Shown here: positions 1-8,925 of the stretch, in pieces
Numbering within the stretch: the first letter of the stretch is position 1
How the letters are laid out: each line of letters opens with the position of its first letter
Source: Bacteroidales bacterium
GTDB lineage: Bacteria > Bacteroidota > Bacteroidia > Bacteroidales > Muribaculaceae
Assembly: GCA_022009815.1 (NCBI GenBank)
Contig: CP091725.1
Location: forward strand, 124,001 to 188,000
DNA length: 64,000 nucleotides
Direction: 5' to 3'
Program-made: the position numbers and the translations under genes
The notes under the pieces: model-generated
Told to the model about the DNA's origin: nothing
The model's input: the letters and a program-made list of their open reading frames with translations, nothing else
The model's database searches: none

Positions 1-2
1 AC

Positions 3-431
3 GAGAGCCGCTCATGCTACGGCGTGCTGCGCGGACTGCATTTCCAGAAGCCGCCCTACGCACAGTCGAAACTGGTAAGAGTGGTGAAAGGCGCCGTGCT
101 CGATGTGGCTGTCGACATACGCCGCGGCTCACCTACGTTCGGACAGCACGTTGCCGTCGAGCTTTCGGCTGAAAACCACCGGCAGTTCTTCATCCCCCGC
201 GGATTCGCCCACGGATTCAGCGTGCTCACCGACGATGTGGTATTCCAATACAAATGCGACAATTTCTATGCGCCGCAAAGCGAGGGAGCGATTGCCTGGG
301 ACGACGCCGCTCTCGCCATCGACTGGCGCATACCTGCCGACAAGGTCATCCTGTCGGAAAAAGACAAGTGCCACCCGCTGCTGAAAGATGCGGAATGGCT
401 TTTTGACTACAACGATAATCTCTACGAATAA
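3..431 (+). CDS. rfbC: dTDP-4-dehydrorhamnose 3,5-epimerase (5' end outside window)
   Basis: This cytosolic enzyme epimerises dTDP-4-keto-6-deoxyglucose at C3 and C5, the third step of dTDP-L-rhamnose synthesis. The reading frame is open from base 3, so the N-terminus lies outside the window. The visible part carries the family block GVLRGLHFQ, the cupin stretch VAVDIRRGSPTFG and the motif FIPRGFAHGFSVL, which holds the catalytic histidine region. About 142 residues are present of a usual 180-190. Its stop codon overlaps the rfbD start by one base (TAATG), which indicates translational coupling. The family assignment is secure; only the missing N-terminus is unknown. Confidence 0.95.
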   Translation, partial: ESRSCYGVLRGLHFQKPPYAQSKLVRVVKGAVLDVAVDIRRGSPTFGQHVAVELSAENHRQFFIPRGFAHGFSVLTDDVVFQYKCDNFYAPQSEGAIAWDDAALAIDWRIPADKVILSEKDKCHPLLKDAEWLFDYNDNLYE

Positions 432-1291
432 TGAATATACTCGTGACTGGCGCCAACGGACAGCTTGGCAACGAAATGCGCCGCGTCGCCGCTGAAAGCA
501 GCGACAACTACACATTTACCGACGTGGCAGAACTTGACATCACCGACATTGACGCCGTCTGTGCCAAAGTGAAGGAAACGGAAGCCGACGTAATCGTGAA
601 CTGTGCCGCCTACACCAACGTAGACAAGGCTGAGGACGACGTCGCACGCGCCGACCTCATCAACAATCAGGCGGCTGGAAATCTTGCCTACGCCGCCAAA
701 GAGGCTAGAGCAACGCTGATTCACGTGTCGACCGACTATGTGTTTGACGGATCGTCGTCAATACCATATATCGAGACCGACGACACCTGCCCTACCGGCG
801 TCTACGGCAAGACAAAGCTTGCCGGAGAGATGGCTGTCATTGCCACTGGATGCCGCTCGATAATCATCCGCACGGCTTGGCTGTACTCCCGCTGGGGCAA
901 CAATTTCGTGAAAACGATGCGCCGCCTGACGGCTGAACGCGACTCGATAAACGTGGTGTTTGACCAGGTTGGCTCACCGACGTTTGCCGGCGACCTCGCC
1001 GACGCAATCAGCCACATCATCGAAAACCGGCTGACCGACAGAACGGGAGTCTACCACTTCACCGACGAGGGAGTATGCTCATGGTACGACTTCACTGTTG
1101 CCATCGCAGAGGCGTCGGGCAACTGCTGCGACATCCATCCAATCCACTCCTACGAGTATCCGAGCAAGGTGGAACGTCCGCACTATTCCGTGCTCGACAA
1201 ATCGAAATTCCGCAACACATTCGGCTTTGCCATTCCTCATTGGCACGCATCTCTGAAAAAATGCATAACACAACTGGAATCTGACAAATGA
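431..1291 (+). CDS. rfbD: dTDP-4-dehydrorhamnose reductase
   Basis: Reduces dTDP-4-keto-L-rhamnose to dTDP-L-rhamnose with NAD(P)H, the last step of the pathway. The 286-residue protein is a short-chain dehydrogenase of normal family length. It has the nucleotide-binding GANGQLG near residues 7-13, the STDYVFDG block, and the catalytic YxxxK as YGKTK. It starts one base inside the rfbC stop and its own stop overlaps the rfbB start by four bases (ATGA), so the three genes form a tightly coupled operon. The rhamnose would feed surface polysaccharide or O-antigen synthesis; this is inferred from the pathway. Confidence 0.95.
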   Translation: MNILVTGANGQLGNEMRRVAAESSDNYTFTDVAELDITDIDAVCAKVKETEADVIVNCAAYTNVDKAEDDVARADLINNQAAGNLAYAAKEARATLIHVSTDYVFDGSSSIPYIETDDTCPTGVYGKTKLAGEMAVIATGCRSIIIRTAWLYSRWGNNFVKTMRRLTAERDSINVVFDQVGSPTFAGDLADAISHIIENRLTDRTGVYHFTDEGVCSWYDFTVAIAEASGNCCDIHPIHSYEYPSKVERPHYSVLDKSKFRNTFGFAIPHWHASLKKCITQLESDK

Positions 1292-2430
1292 GCAATTATA
1301 AACGCAACATAATCGTGACCGGCGGAGCCGGATTTATCGGATCGCACGTGGTGCGCCTGATGGTAAACAAATATCCCGACTACCGCATCATCAATCTCGA
1401 CAAACTGACGTATGCCGGCAACCTTGCCAACCTGCACGACGTGGAGGACAAGCCAAACTATGCCTTTGTCCGTGCCGACATCTGCGACTTCGAGGCCATC
1501 CAGAAGATTCTTGCCGACTACAACGTGGACGGTATAATCCATCTTGCCGCCGAGAGCCACGTTGACCGGTCAATCAAGGATCCGTTCACATTTGCCCGAA
1601 CCAACGTGATGGGAACTCTGTCGCTGCTGCAGGCCGCCAAAGAGTATTGGGAAAGCCGCCCCGAGGGCTACGATGGCAAACGCTTCTACCACATCTCGAC
1701 CGATGAAGTCTATGGCGCGCTGGAGATAACCGATTCCGAAGGCATCGAGTCGCCGTTTACCACCAAAGCGTCGTCGGAGCATCACCATGCCTACGGAAAG
1801 GACTTTTTCCTTGAGACAACGAACTACAATCCGCACTCGCCTTATTCTGCGTCGAAGGCTTCGAGCGACCATTTTGTACGCGCGTTTCACGACACCTACG
1901 GGATGCCTACAATCGTGACCAACTGCTCAAACAACTATGGTCCATACCAATTTCCCGAGAAACTGATTCCGCTGTTTATCAACAACATCCGCCACCGCCG
2001 ACAGCTGCCTGTATACGGAAAAGGCGAAAACGTGCGCGACTGGCTGTATGTCGAAGACCACGCCCGTGCCATCGACCTTATTTTCCATCAAGGGAAAGTG
2101 GCTGACACATACAACATCGGCGGTTTCAACGAGTGGAAAAACATCGACATCGTGCGGGTGCTGATCAAGACCGTCGACCGGCTGCTCGGCAACCCCGAAG
2201 GCGCGTCGCTCGACCTGATTACACACGTGACCGACCGCAAGGGGCATGATATGCGCTACGCAATCGACAGCCGCAAGCTGCAGCGTGAGCTCGGTTGGGA
2301 ACCGAGTCTGCAGTTCGAGGAGGGCATCGAGCGCACTGTGCGCTGGTATCTCGACAATCAGGAGTGGATGGACAACGTCACCTCCGGCGCATATCAGCAC
2401 TACTACGACGATATGTATAAAAACCGGTAA
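1288..2430 (+). CDS. rfbB: dTDP-glucose 4,6-dehydratase
   Basis: Converts dTDP-glucose to dTDP-4-keto-6-deoxyglucose using bound NAD+, the second step of dTDP-rhamnose synthesis. The 380-residue protein shows TGGAGFIG at residues 11-18, the active-site ISTDEVYG, the YxxxK catalytic pair in PYSASKA, and the NNYGPYQFPEKLIPL block typical of the family. The usual partner rfbA would lie upstream of the window. The gene ends 21 bases before a strong hairpin that closes the operon. At 380 residues it is slightly longer than many homologues because of an insertion around residues 150-180, which is common in Bacteroidales versions. Confidence 0.96.
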   Translation: MSNYKRNIIVTGGAGFIGSHVVRLMVNKYPDYRIINLDKLTYAGNLANLHDVEDKPNYAFVRADICDFEAIQKILADYNVDGIIHLAAESHVDRSIKDPFTFARTNVMGTLSLLQAAKEYWESRPEGYDGKRFYHISTDEVYGALEITDSEGIESPFTTKASSEHHHAYGKDFFLETTNYNPHSPYSASKASSDHFVRAFHDTYGMPTIVTNCSNNYGPYQFPEKLIPLFINNIRHRRQLPVYGKGENVRDWLYVEDHARAIDLIFHQGKVADTYNIGGFNEWKNIDIVRVLIKTVDRLLGNPEGASLDLITHVTDRKGHDMRYAIDSRKLQRELGWEPSLQFEEGIERTVRWYLDNQEWMDNVTSGAYQHYYDDMYKNR

Positions 2431-2451
2431 CAGCAACCGTAAGAAAACGAC

Positions 2452-2488
2452 AAAAGGCTGCGGCACATCGATTGTGCCGCAGCCTTTT
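2452..2488. terminator. Bidirectional Rho-independent terminator
   Basis: A perfect 16-bp stem (2452-2467 with 2473-2488) closes on a 5-base loop. It has four A at the 5' base and four T at the 3' base, so it can act on both strands. It sits between rfbB and the convergent gene at 2509. Confidence 0.9.
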
Positions 2489-2508
2489 GCTATATATGCA
2501 AACGCACC

Positions 2509-4962
2509 TTATCGTATCACGCACTTGCCAACAGCCCTTACCGATGGCGACTGCAGAACTACGAAATAAATTCCTGTGCCTGCACTCTTTGCATCGATGT
2601 CAAGAGTGTTGGTTCCCGTCTGCAACGCCACGTCGTTGGCGACAATCATTTGTCCCGTAGCCGAGAACATCGACAACCGCGCCTTCTCGCTGCATTGCGA
2701 GTCGTAGCGCACCTCAACAGTTTCGCCACGCAAGGCAATACCAAGAGCGGAAGGCTTGTCGGCAACCACCGTTTCCACGCCGCTTTCCGCCGAATAGTGC
2801 GTAGCCATGTTGCGAAGAGCAATAGTGCGCGTCTCGCCACGTTTTTTGGTGTCGAGAGTGAACCGCATTGTGGTTAGTTTCAACGGATAGCGATAGTATT
2901 CTATCGGCTCGTCGGCAAAAGCCGTGTTCAAATCCGCCAAATCCACATTGCGCATCTCCTGCTTGCCCAATGCATCGACATAGAAGAAATGCACTTTCTT
3001 GACAACGCCATCCTTGTCGTCGAGATCGAACGACAACGACTCCGGCAATCCGAACAGCGTCTTGTTGAAAGTCAAGTCGATTGTTGCAAGGCGACCGTTG
3101 GTGATGTCAAACGACCACGCCGCGCCCGAATTCCAACCTTCAGGAAGAGCAGCCGTTGATACAGAGAGATTCGACACTCCCGACAATGCGCGTTCAAAAT
3201 CGCTGTCGTTGGTGAAATCAGTCACCAACACAGGCTTGTCGCTGTTCTCCACCGTCACGTTGACACTCACCGCAACATCGCCAAACCGTCCGGTCACAAC
3301 CGTAGTGCCGTTTTGTCCGGCATAAATCATACCGTCCTCAACACGGCACACGTCGGGATTCTCCACCTCCCAGCTGAAAGCTATCGGACTGAGTGCGAAA
3401 TCAGCAGCAGCTGTTTTACCAATAAGTTCTATCAGTGGCGTGTGGTTTTTATCGACAATCACACTCTCATATTTAGGCACCACATTGTCAACCGCAATTG
3501 TTGTTACAGGAATCTCCGCGCGCAAGCCGTCTTTCTCGGCAATTATTTTGCCCGACATTCCCTCTGCCCCTGAATGAAAATACCCTTCGGCGTCGACAGT
3601 TCCAAGAGCGGCAGGCTCACAAGAGAAGCTGCACCCCTTCAAATCCTTGTCGAGCACCTCGTCATATTCATTGAACGCCATCATGCGCAATGGAGCAATG
3701 GCAATCACCGACGTGTTTATCGCCGACTTGCTGAACGCTATGCGAGCAACTTTGTTAGACTCCGGGGCAAGCGACACGGCAAGCATCGCGTCTTCAACAG
3801 GACGCACAGAGCCGCGGCCAGGGAGATTGAGCATCTCGCCGTCGACAGCAATGGCTGCGCTGCCTCCGCTGTCAAAGTTCACTATATCCCAAGCTCCGCG
3901 ATTCACCATCCAGCTGCAAAGTTCAATACAGTCAATCGCAGAGCTCTGAACCGACATCTCATTAATCAACATATACAGTTTGGTCTTGTCTTTTGAGATT
4001 CCGGCAAGCACGTGCGCCGACTTCTCATATTCACGGCCATTCTCAAAATTGTTATACTCGCCGTCGTGGAACACACCGTCGTGTACAAGGCTCGGATAGC
4101 CGTGAAATGCGTTCAGAATGTCCTTCGGCGCTGTACCCCACTTCGTCCCAGCTACAGTCTGCTCCACTCTGACCACATCGCCAACCGACAAAGGATGCTG
4201 ATTGTAGGCATCGATGGCATCGCCTCGCAGATAAAGCACATACTCGGTCTTCGTCGACTGGATAGGCTCGTCCGACACCGCCTCTACACGGCACGGAGTA
4301 GGATCGCCGTTGACAATCCATTCGCCTTGAGGTTTCAGTTTGATATATTTGCCGGCATCTTTAAGCGTGATGCTGTTCATGCGGTTAAGCAGGATGCAGT
4401 TGCCTGTGAAACCATAAGTGGCATCCGAATTGTAGCACGAGATGTCGAGCGACAGCCCGTTGTCGGCAACCACACGCGTCGTAAAACCGGTATGGGCAAA
4501 TATTTCCGCCTTCTTATCCTTTGTAATAGCGAGCAGAGAGCGTGCGAAATCACGACGCCACGCAAACTCGCCGTTGCTGATGTTGATGCCAATGCAGACA
4601 CCCATGTCATAACTGAAGAAATCGTGGTTCCAAGCCACCTTGACGTTGTGTCCCGGACGCGAATTCTGCTTATAGAACGTAGGCAGGTCCCAACGCTGCA
4701 CATCAGGCACAGCATCGCGGCTCTGCGCCTGCTCAATCTTGTTGTAGGGATTTGTAAGGTCTATTTCTGTGAACCACAGAATGACAGGTTTGTCGGGATA
4801 GATATACTTGGTATACTTTATTCCCGGCCCAACGGTGTAAGACTCCACCTCTTCCACAGGACCCCACTCCGGCTCCTTGATTACATCGGTAGCCGCCGCT
4901 TTCATCACAATCGGCGACATCAGGCTTGCCACAAGCAGTGCCCCGAACATTTTTAATTTCAT
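2509..4962 (-). CDS. Secreted phosphodiester glycosidase-like (NAGPA domain) protein with C-terminal sorting-like domain
   Basis: An 817-residue exported protein. Residues 1-23 form a signal peptide. Residues about 40-400 resemble the NAGPA/phosphodiester alpha-GlcNAcase family: AWNHDFF near 110-116 and NFDSGGSAA near 362-370, followed by LPGRGSVRPVEDAM, match the conserved NG-FF and DGGGS...RPV blocks. The middle carries Ig-like stretches. The last 80 residues (SMFSATGQM...GIYFVVLQS...GKCVIR) resemble a type IX secretion C-terminal sorting domain, so a cell-surface or secreted location is inferred. The substrate is unknown; the family cleaves sugar-phosphodiester bonds. It has its own promoter at 4994-5024 and stands alone next to an insertion element. 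Confidence 0.8.
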   Translation of the reverse strand: MKLKMFGALLVASLMSPIVMKAAATDVIKEPEWGPVEEVESYTVGPGIKYTKYIYPDKPVILWFTEIDLTNPYNKIEQAQSRDAVPDVQRWDLPTFYKQNSRPGHNVKVAWNHDFFSYDMGVCIGINISNGEFAWRRDFARSLLAITKDKKAEIFAHTGFTTRVVADNGLSLDISCYNSDATYGFTGNCILLNRMNSITLKDAGKYIKLKPQGEWIVNGDPTPCRVEAVSDEPIQSTKTEYVLYLRGDAIDAYNQHPLSVGDVVRVEQTVAGTKWGTAPKDILNAFHGYPSLVHDGVFHDGEYNNFENGREYEKSAHVLAGISKDKTKLYMLINEMSVQSSAIDCIELCSWMVNRGAWDIVNFDSGGSAAIAVDGEMLNLPGRGSVRPVEDAMLAVSLAPESNKVARIAFSKSAINTSVIAIAPLRMMAFNEYDEVLDKDLKGCSFSCEPAALGTVDAEGYFHSGAEGMSGKIIAEKDGLRAEIPVTTIAVDNVVPKYESVIVDKNHTPLIELIGKTAAADFALSPIAFSWEVENPDVCRVEDGMIYAGQNGTTVVTGRFGDVAVSVNVTVENSDKPVLVTDFTNDSDFERALSGVSNLSVSTAALPEGWNSGAAWSFDITNGRLATIDLTFNKTLFGLPESLSFDLDDKDGVVKKVHFFYVDALGKQEMRNVDLADLNTAFADEPIEYYRYPLKLTTMRFTLDTKKRGETRTIALRNMATHYSAESGVETVVADKPSALGIALRGETVEVRYDSQCSEKARLSMFSATGQMIVANDVALQTGTNTLDIDAKSAGTGIYFVVLQSPSVRAVGKCVIR

Positions 4963-4993
4963 AGTTTTATGTTATCTTTTATGATTTGTGCAT

Positions 4994-5024
4994 CAAAGGT
5001 AGCAACAATTATCCCTTCTACAAA
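4994..5024 (-). promoter_or_regulatory. Bacteroides-type promoter for the NAGPA-like gene
   Basis: On the minus strand, -33 TTTG (5021-5024) and -7 TACCTTTG (4994-5001) are separated by 19 bases, matching the Bacteroidota primary sigma consensus. The start codon at 4962 lies 32 bases beyond the -7 box. Confidence 0.8.
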
Positions 5025-5075
5025 GGATTTCCTCAAATAGTTTGCCCCTCCGCGCAATAATGGCACAATGTAAAG

Positions 5076-5263
5076 AAGGTGGAATCTGTCGAACTTTGCG
5101 CCACCTTAGATTTGCAGCGGCAAACCGAAACTGAAATAGAAATGGTAAATTTGCAGTGAAAAAATAAATATTGAAAGAAAGGAAGACAGAGAGTGAACCA
5201 TTTTGCGCCAGGGGAAATACCCGTGTTCATATTAGGACTCTCCGCCTTTCCCGTCCGGAGACC
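5076..5263 (+). ncRNA. Candidate IS110 bridge RNA region
   Basis: This is the position, upstream of an IS110 transposase, where characterised members encode a bridge RNA with target- and donor-binding loops. Three hairpins are visible: 5076-5082 with 5101-5107 (7 bp, 18-base loop); 5209-5225 (short GGG/CCC stem); and 5235-5244 with 5256-5263 (8 bp with a 2-base bulge). The fold and the guide loops were not computed. The call rests on position plus hairpins and is tentative. Confidence 0.3.
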
Positions 5264-5346
5264 TGTATAAAAATATAACACCTGTTGTTAAGGTAGTTAG
5301 GTTAGGGACGAGTTCCTTTCTCTCGTTGTTTGTCAACTACAAAGTT

Positions 5347-6256
5347 ATGCAAAATTTTTATTTCATCGGCATAGATGTCTCGAAAAAGAAACTGGACATC
5401 TGTGTAATGTCAAATTCAAAGGTCCTCAAAGAGGAACAAGTAAGTAATCACCCGCAGGCCATCGCCACTGTGATAGCCGGCATAAAAGAAGAACTGAGCA
5501 TGAGCAACGACTGTTTCATCATCTGCGCGGAGCACACCGGCCAGTACACATATCCACTGATATGTGCCTGCAAGTCGGTAGGCAGCAAGCTGTGGCTTGA
5601 AAACGCCTCGCAGATAAAAATACTGTTCCGGCGTAACACGCGGTAAAAATGACAAAGTGGACGCCCGCCGCATTGCCGAGTATGCCATGCGCTTCTTCGA
5701 TAAAGCCAAGCCCTACCAGCGTCCTGCAGAGGAACTTATGCGCCTCAAGCAGCTGGAGGCGGAGCGCTCGCTCTACCTTACGGATATGGCGAAATACAAA
5801 GCGCAGCTGTCCGACCAGGAAGGCTTCATGGAGGATAAAATCTTCAAGCGCAAGGCTAAGCGTCTGAAGGAGATGATCAAGTCTCTTGAAAAGACGTTGA
5901 AAGAGATTGCCCAAGAGATGGCTGATGTCATCGATTCTTCGGAAGAGCTATCCCGACAGATGAGATTGCTTAAGTCTGTGGAAGGCGTCGGACCGGTTGT
6001 CGCTATGAACATGATTATAGCTACTGAAGCCTTTACACGCTTCGACAATCCCAGACAGTTCAACTGTTACGTCGGAGTCGCTCCATTCGCATACACATCC
6101 GGCTCGAGCCAACACTCTCGAAACAGAGTGTCTCAACGGGCCGTAAAATACATAAAATGCCTCCTTCACATGGCTGCCGTGGCGATTGCCCATAAGAAGA
6201 CAGGCGATCTGAAAACATATTTGAAAGAAAAGTCGCCGAAGGAAAAAACAAAATGA
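5347..6256 (+). CDS. IS110-family DEDD transposase (apparent frameshift near 5616)
   Basis: A RuvC-like DEDD recombinase for the element. The N-terminal part begins at ATG 5347 with FIGIDVSKKKLDICV (first Asp) and AEHTGQY (Glu). After the shift it continues NDKVDARRIAEYA (two Asp). A coiled middle follows, then a C-terminal domain with SVEGVGPVVA and SGSSQHSRNRVS, which holds the serine region. One A too many in the run at 5616-5620 breaks the frame; removing it gives QIKYCSGVTRGKNDKVDA, the expected family junction. The restored length is about 302 residues. Whether the copy is active depends on whether this indel is real. A fused frame, not programmed frameshifting, is normal for IS110. Confidence 0.85.
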
Positions 6257-6406
6257 CCGTATTAAACGCAGTGCGAGCCAAGCTCGTGGCTAGAATGTTC
6301 GCCGTAATCAGAAATAATCGAGTTTATCAACCTATTTTATCAGTTTAGGCTTGCACAAATCATAAAAATATGAGACAATGATTTCAACCTGGTTCTGCAT
6401 ACCAAC

Positions 6407-6435
6407 AAAAAAAGGCCGCTTTTTAGCGACCTTTT
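6407..6435 (-). terminator. Terminator of tRNA-His
   Basis: A stem of 6411-6420 with 6425-6435 has a 4-base loop and one mismatch. On the minus strand it is followed by a run of seven T (6407-6413). It lies directly downstream of tRNA-His. Confidence 0.75.
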
Positions 6436-6437
6436 AG

Positions 6438-6512
6438 GGTGAAGAAAGGGATTCGAACCCTCGACCCTCGGAACCACAATCCGATGCTCTAACCAGCTGA
6501 GCTATCCTCACC
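6438..6512 (-). tRNA. tRNA-His (anticodon GTG)
   Basis: A 75-base cloverleaf on the minus strand. The acceptor GGTGAGGA pairs with TCTTCACC, including the extra G(-1):C73 pair that marks histidine tRNAs. The anticodon loop is TTGTGGT on a 5-bp stem and the T-arm is GAGGG-TTCGAAT-CCCTT. No CCA is encoded, consistent with the cca gene at 57606-59024. A promoter (6530-6561) and terminator (6407-6435) make it a single-gene unit. Confidence 0.95.
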
Positions 6513-6529
6513 ATTTCTGATTACGGATG

Positions 6530-6561
6530 CAAAGGTAGGCAATTTTGGCGGAACCTGCAAA
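6530..6561 (-). promoter_or_regulatory. Promoter of tRNA-His
   Basis: Minus-strand -33 TTTG (6558-6561), 20-base spacer, -7 TACCTTTG (6530-6537), 18 bases before the tRNA 5' end. Confidence 0.8.
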
Positions 6562-6590
6562 CTTTCAGAGAGATTTTTTCAATAAAAATT

Positions 6591-7701
6591 TTATTTTTCA
6601 ACCGCGTCCGAATCTACAAGAAACGGTATCAACAAGTTAGGCGACCAGTTCCACGAATCCTCCGGCACGCCGTTGTTGTAGCGGTTGAATATTTTCCGCG
6701 CAGACGAACAGAAAGCATCAAAAAAGCTTCGTTGGTCGGCACGCACAAGCCATTCCCTGTCGGCGGGCACAAGCGAATAGTTTGGGACAGACTTGTCGGG
6801 GTCCTGCACAAACGAGTTTATAGCCCGCACTTTTCACCACAGGCTTACCGTTCTGCCATCCCACTTTCACGCGCACCATTGCACCGCCACGCGTGTCGGG
6901 CTTGAGCATACCTGAAATGAAGTTTCCCATTGAATACACCACCAGCACCTGCCTTCCGTCTTTGGCACGACGCATCTGCATTGGCTGTATCACGTGAGGG
7001 TGTCCTCCTATAACCAGGTCCACCCCTTCGTCGACAAGCCAGTCGGCAAGCTGTTCCTGCTCTTTGTTCTGCACAAGTTGATATTCCACGCCCCAATGCA
7101 TGCACGCCACCACCAAATCGGCACCTTTTCTGCGCGCAGCCTGGATATCCGCATAGATTTTGGCACGGTCGATATAGTCGACCACCACATCACCCTGCAC
7201 TGTAATGCCGTTGGTGCCGTATGTATAGTTTAGGAAGGCAATCTTCATGCCCTTCACATCGGCTACAAACGGATAGTTCTTTGCCCTTTCAGCAGCGTTG
7301 CGGTATGTGCCGACGTGAGGCACCCCGAGCATGTCGAGTTGGTCAAGCGTACGGTGCAACCCGGCATCGCGACGGTCAAGGCAATGATTGTTGGCATGCA
7401 GAAACAGGTCGAATCCAGCGTCCTTGAGCGCAACGGCATATTCCTCCGGCGCGCTGAAGCACGGATAGCCCTTATAAGGTTTTCCTCCAAGCGTGCATTC
7501 AAGATTTACCACAGCATAGTCGGCAGCGCTGACATAGTCTGCCACATGGCGGAAATATGCCGAATAGTCAAATGAGCCGTCGCCACGGCGCGCCGCCTCG
7601 ATTTGACGGTCGTGCTGCATGGCGTCGCCAGCAAACACCAACGTTGCATCGCCGCCTTGCAGCAACGACAGCACAGAACACAGGATGCCTAACAGAAACA
7701 T
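6591..7701 (-). CDS. CapA-family metallophosphatase-like protein (apparent frameshift near 6811)
   Basis: A protein of the PGA_cap/CapA fold, a calcineurin-like metallophosphatase superfamily seen in poly-gamma-glutamate synthesis and as stand-alone exported enzymes. Residues 1-20 are a signal peptide. Motifs are FAGDAMQHDRQI, VNLECTLGG, LHANNHCLDR, MHWGVEY and GGHPHVIQPMQ, which supply the metal ligands. The frame breaks at 6810-6812: two bases missing from an A run (T on the sense strand) would join KLV to FVQDPDKSVPNYSL. The restored length is about 370 residues. It is the last gene of the minus-strand run after folD (3-base gap). No capB or capC is nearby, so polyglutamate synthesis is not implied; the substrate is unknown. 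Confidence 0.85.
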
Positions 7702-7704
7702 TTT

Positions 7705-8574
7705 TTACTTATAGATTTCGTGACGAGCGGCAAGCAGCGTGTTCTTCATCAACGACACAATTGTCATCGGACCCACACCACCCGGCACAGGAGTGATAAA
7801 CGAGCATTTCGGAGCCACATTCTCAAAGTCGACATCGCCTTTCAGGCGGAAACCGCTTTTGGTTTCTGTCGAAGGCACACGCGTAGTGCCCACATCGATA
7901 ACCGTAACGCCGTCTTTCACCATATCAGCAGTCAAGAACCCAGGCTGACCGAGAGCAGCGATGATGATGTCGGCGTTGAGCGTAAACGACTTTATGTCAC
8001 GCGTACGGCTGTGGCACACTGTCACAGTAGCATCGCCCGGCACCGCTTTCTGCATCATCAGCGAAGCCACCGGCTTGCCCACAATGTTGCTGCGACCAAG
8101 CACCACGCAGTTTGCACCCTTCGTCGGCACATTATAGCGACGCAGCAGTTCGAGGATGCCTTGCGGAGTGGCAGACAAGAAACACGGCAGTCCAATCGAC
8201 AGCCGTCCCACATTTATCGGATGAAATCCGTCCACGTCCTTGCGATAGTCGATGGCTTCAATGATTTTCTGCTCGTCGATGTGTTTCGGCAACGGCAATT
8301 GCACAATGAATCCGTCCACATTGTCGTCAGCGTTAAGACGTGCGATAGCCTCAAGCAGTTCCGCCTCGGTCACATCGGCCTCATAGCGAATGAGCGTAGA
8401 TTCAAATCCACATTGCTCACAGGCTTTCACCTTGTGAGCCACATAGGTCTCGCTTCCACCGTCGTGACCCACAAGAATCGCAGCAAGATGCGGACGTTTC
8501 TTTCCAGCCGCAACCATTTCAGCCACTTCCGACGCAATCTCCTGCTTAACAGCGTCGGCAATTTTTTTTTCCAT
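7705..8574 (-). CDS. folD: Methylenetetrahydrofolate dehydrogenase/cyclohydrolase (true start probably 8587)
   Basis: A bifunctional enzyme that interconverts 5,10-methylene-, methenyl- and 10-formyl-tetrahydrofolate. Conserved blocks are SETYVAHKVKACEQCGF (catalytic Lys region), GFIVQLPLPKH, DVDGFHPINVG, VVLGRSNIVGKP and TPVPGGVGPMT. The open frame given encodes 289 residues starting MEKKIADAV. Immediately upstream an ATG at 8587 would encode MELIDGKKIADAV, the normal family N-terminus, but only if the A run at 8562-8570 were eight rather than nine long. I think 8587 is the real start and that one A is surplus. The stop is followed by capA after 3 bases. Confidence 0.95.
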   Translation of the reverse strand: MEKKIADAVKQEIASEVAEMVAAGKKRPHLAAILVGHDGGSETYVAHKVKACEQCGFESTLIRYEADVTEAELLEAIARLNADDNVDGFIVQLPLPKHIDEQKIIEAIDYRKDVDGFHPINVGRLSIGLPCFLSATPQGILELLRRYNVPTKGANCVVLGRSNIVGKPVASLMMQKAVPGDATVTVCHSRTRDIKSFTLNADIIIAALGQPGFLTADMVKDGVTVIDVGTTRVPSTETKSGFRLKGDVDFENVAPKCSFITPVPGGVGPMTIVSLMKNTLLAARHEIYK

Positions 8575-8622
8575 CGATTAGTTCCATTATTGTCTATTAT
8601 TTACGTTGTCTTTGTTTCCAAA

Positions 8623-8919
8623 TCAATATTTCCGCTTTGGGTTACGCGGAAACCAACCCTTCTCCACTCGCTTGCGCTGCTCAAAAATCTCACCGATGCC
8701 CCAGAACGACGAAAACCCTGTCACTCCAAGAATCACCGACCAGAACAAGTCGTCGACCCACCACGCAAGGAATCCGCACACAATTCCGACAGCAAGAAAC
8801 GCCCACCAAATACGCACACCGAAATAATACTCCCCTTTGATTACCAAAGGATGAAACAACCCAATCACGAGAAATGTGCATAAGCCGATGACGATGCCGG
8901 CGAGGTGGTAATTCTGCAA
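8623..8919 (-). CDS. DUF4491 family membrane protein
   Basis: A 98-residue protein with about three hydrophobic segments (residues 6-28, 37-57, 59-77) and the conserved C-terminus IGEIFEQRKRVEKGWFPRNPKRKY, which identifies the DUF4491 family of inner-membrane proteins. The function is unknown. It lies between the membrane glycosyltransferase (6-base gap) and folD (about 35 bases) on the same strand, so it is probably co-transcribed, but the neighbours do not suggest a specific role. Confidence 0.8.
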   Translation of the reverse strand: MQNYHLAGIVIGLCTFLVIGLFHPLVIKGEYYFGVRIWWAFLAVGIVCGFLAWWVDDLFWSVILGVTGFSSFWGIGEIFEQRKRVEKGWFPRNPKRKY

Positions 8920-8925
8920 ATTCTA

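Larger units (their letters stand above)
5030..6350 (+). mobile_element. IS110-family insertion element (approximate limits)
   Basis: The element is recognised by its DEDD transposase at 5347-6256. IS110 elements lack clear terminal inverted repeats, so the ends cannot be fixed from one copy. The limits given run from the neighbouring promoter on the left to before the tRNA-His terminator on the right. The non-coding part is longer upstream of the transposase (about 300 bases) than downstream (about 100), the arrangement of the IS110 group rather than the IS1111 group. It separates the NAGPA-like gene from tRNA-His. No target duplication was found, as expected for this family. Confidence 0.7.

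Noticed and set aside
5033..5281. Possible small gene on minus upstream of the transposase
   Set aside because: No family similarity, composition unlike neighbours, and it lies within the element's non-coding end.
5326..6256. Programmed frameshift in the transposase
   Set aside because: IS110 transposases are encoded in a single frame, and the break has the same homopolymer form as breaks in housekeeping genes.
6591..7701. Capsule (polyglutamate) locus
   Set aside because: Only a CapA-fold protein is present; capB and capC are missing and neighbours are folD and a tRNA.
7720..8883. 387-codon open frame on plus opposite folD
   Set aside because: Shadow of folD and the DUF4491 gene, which have clear conserved motifs on minus.
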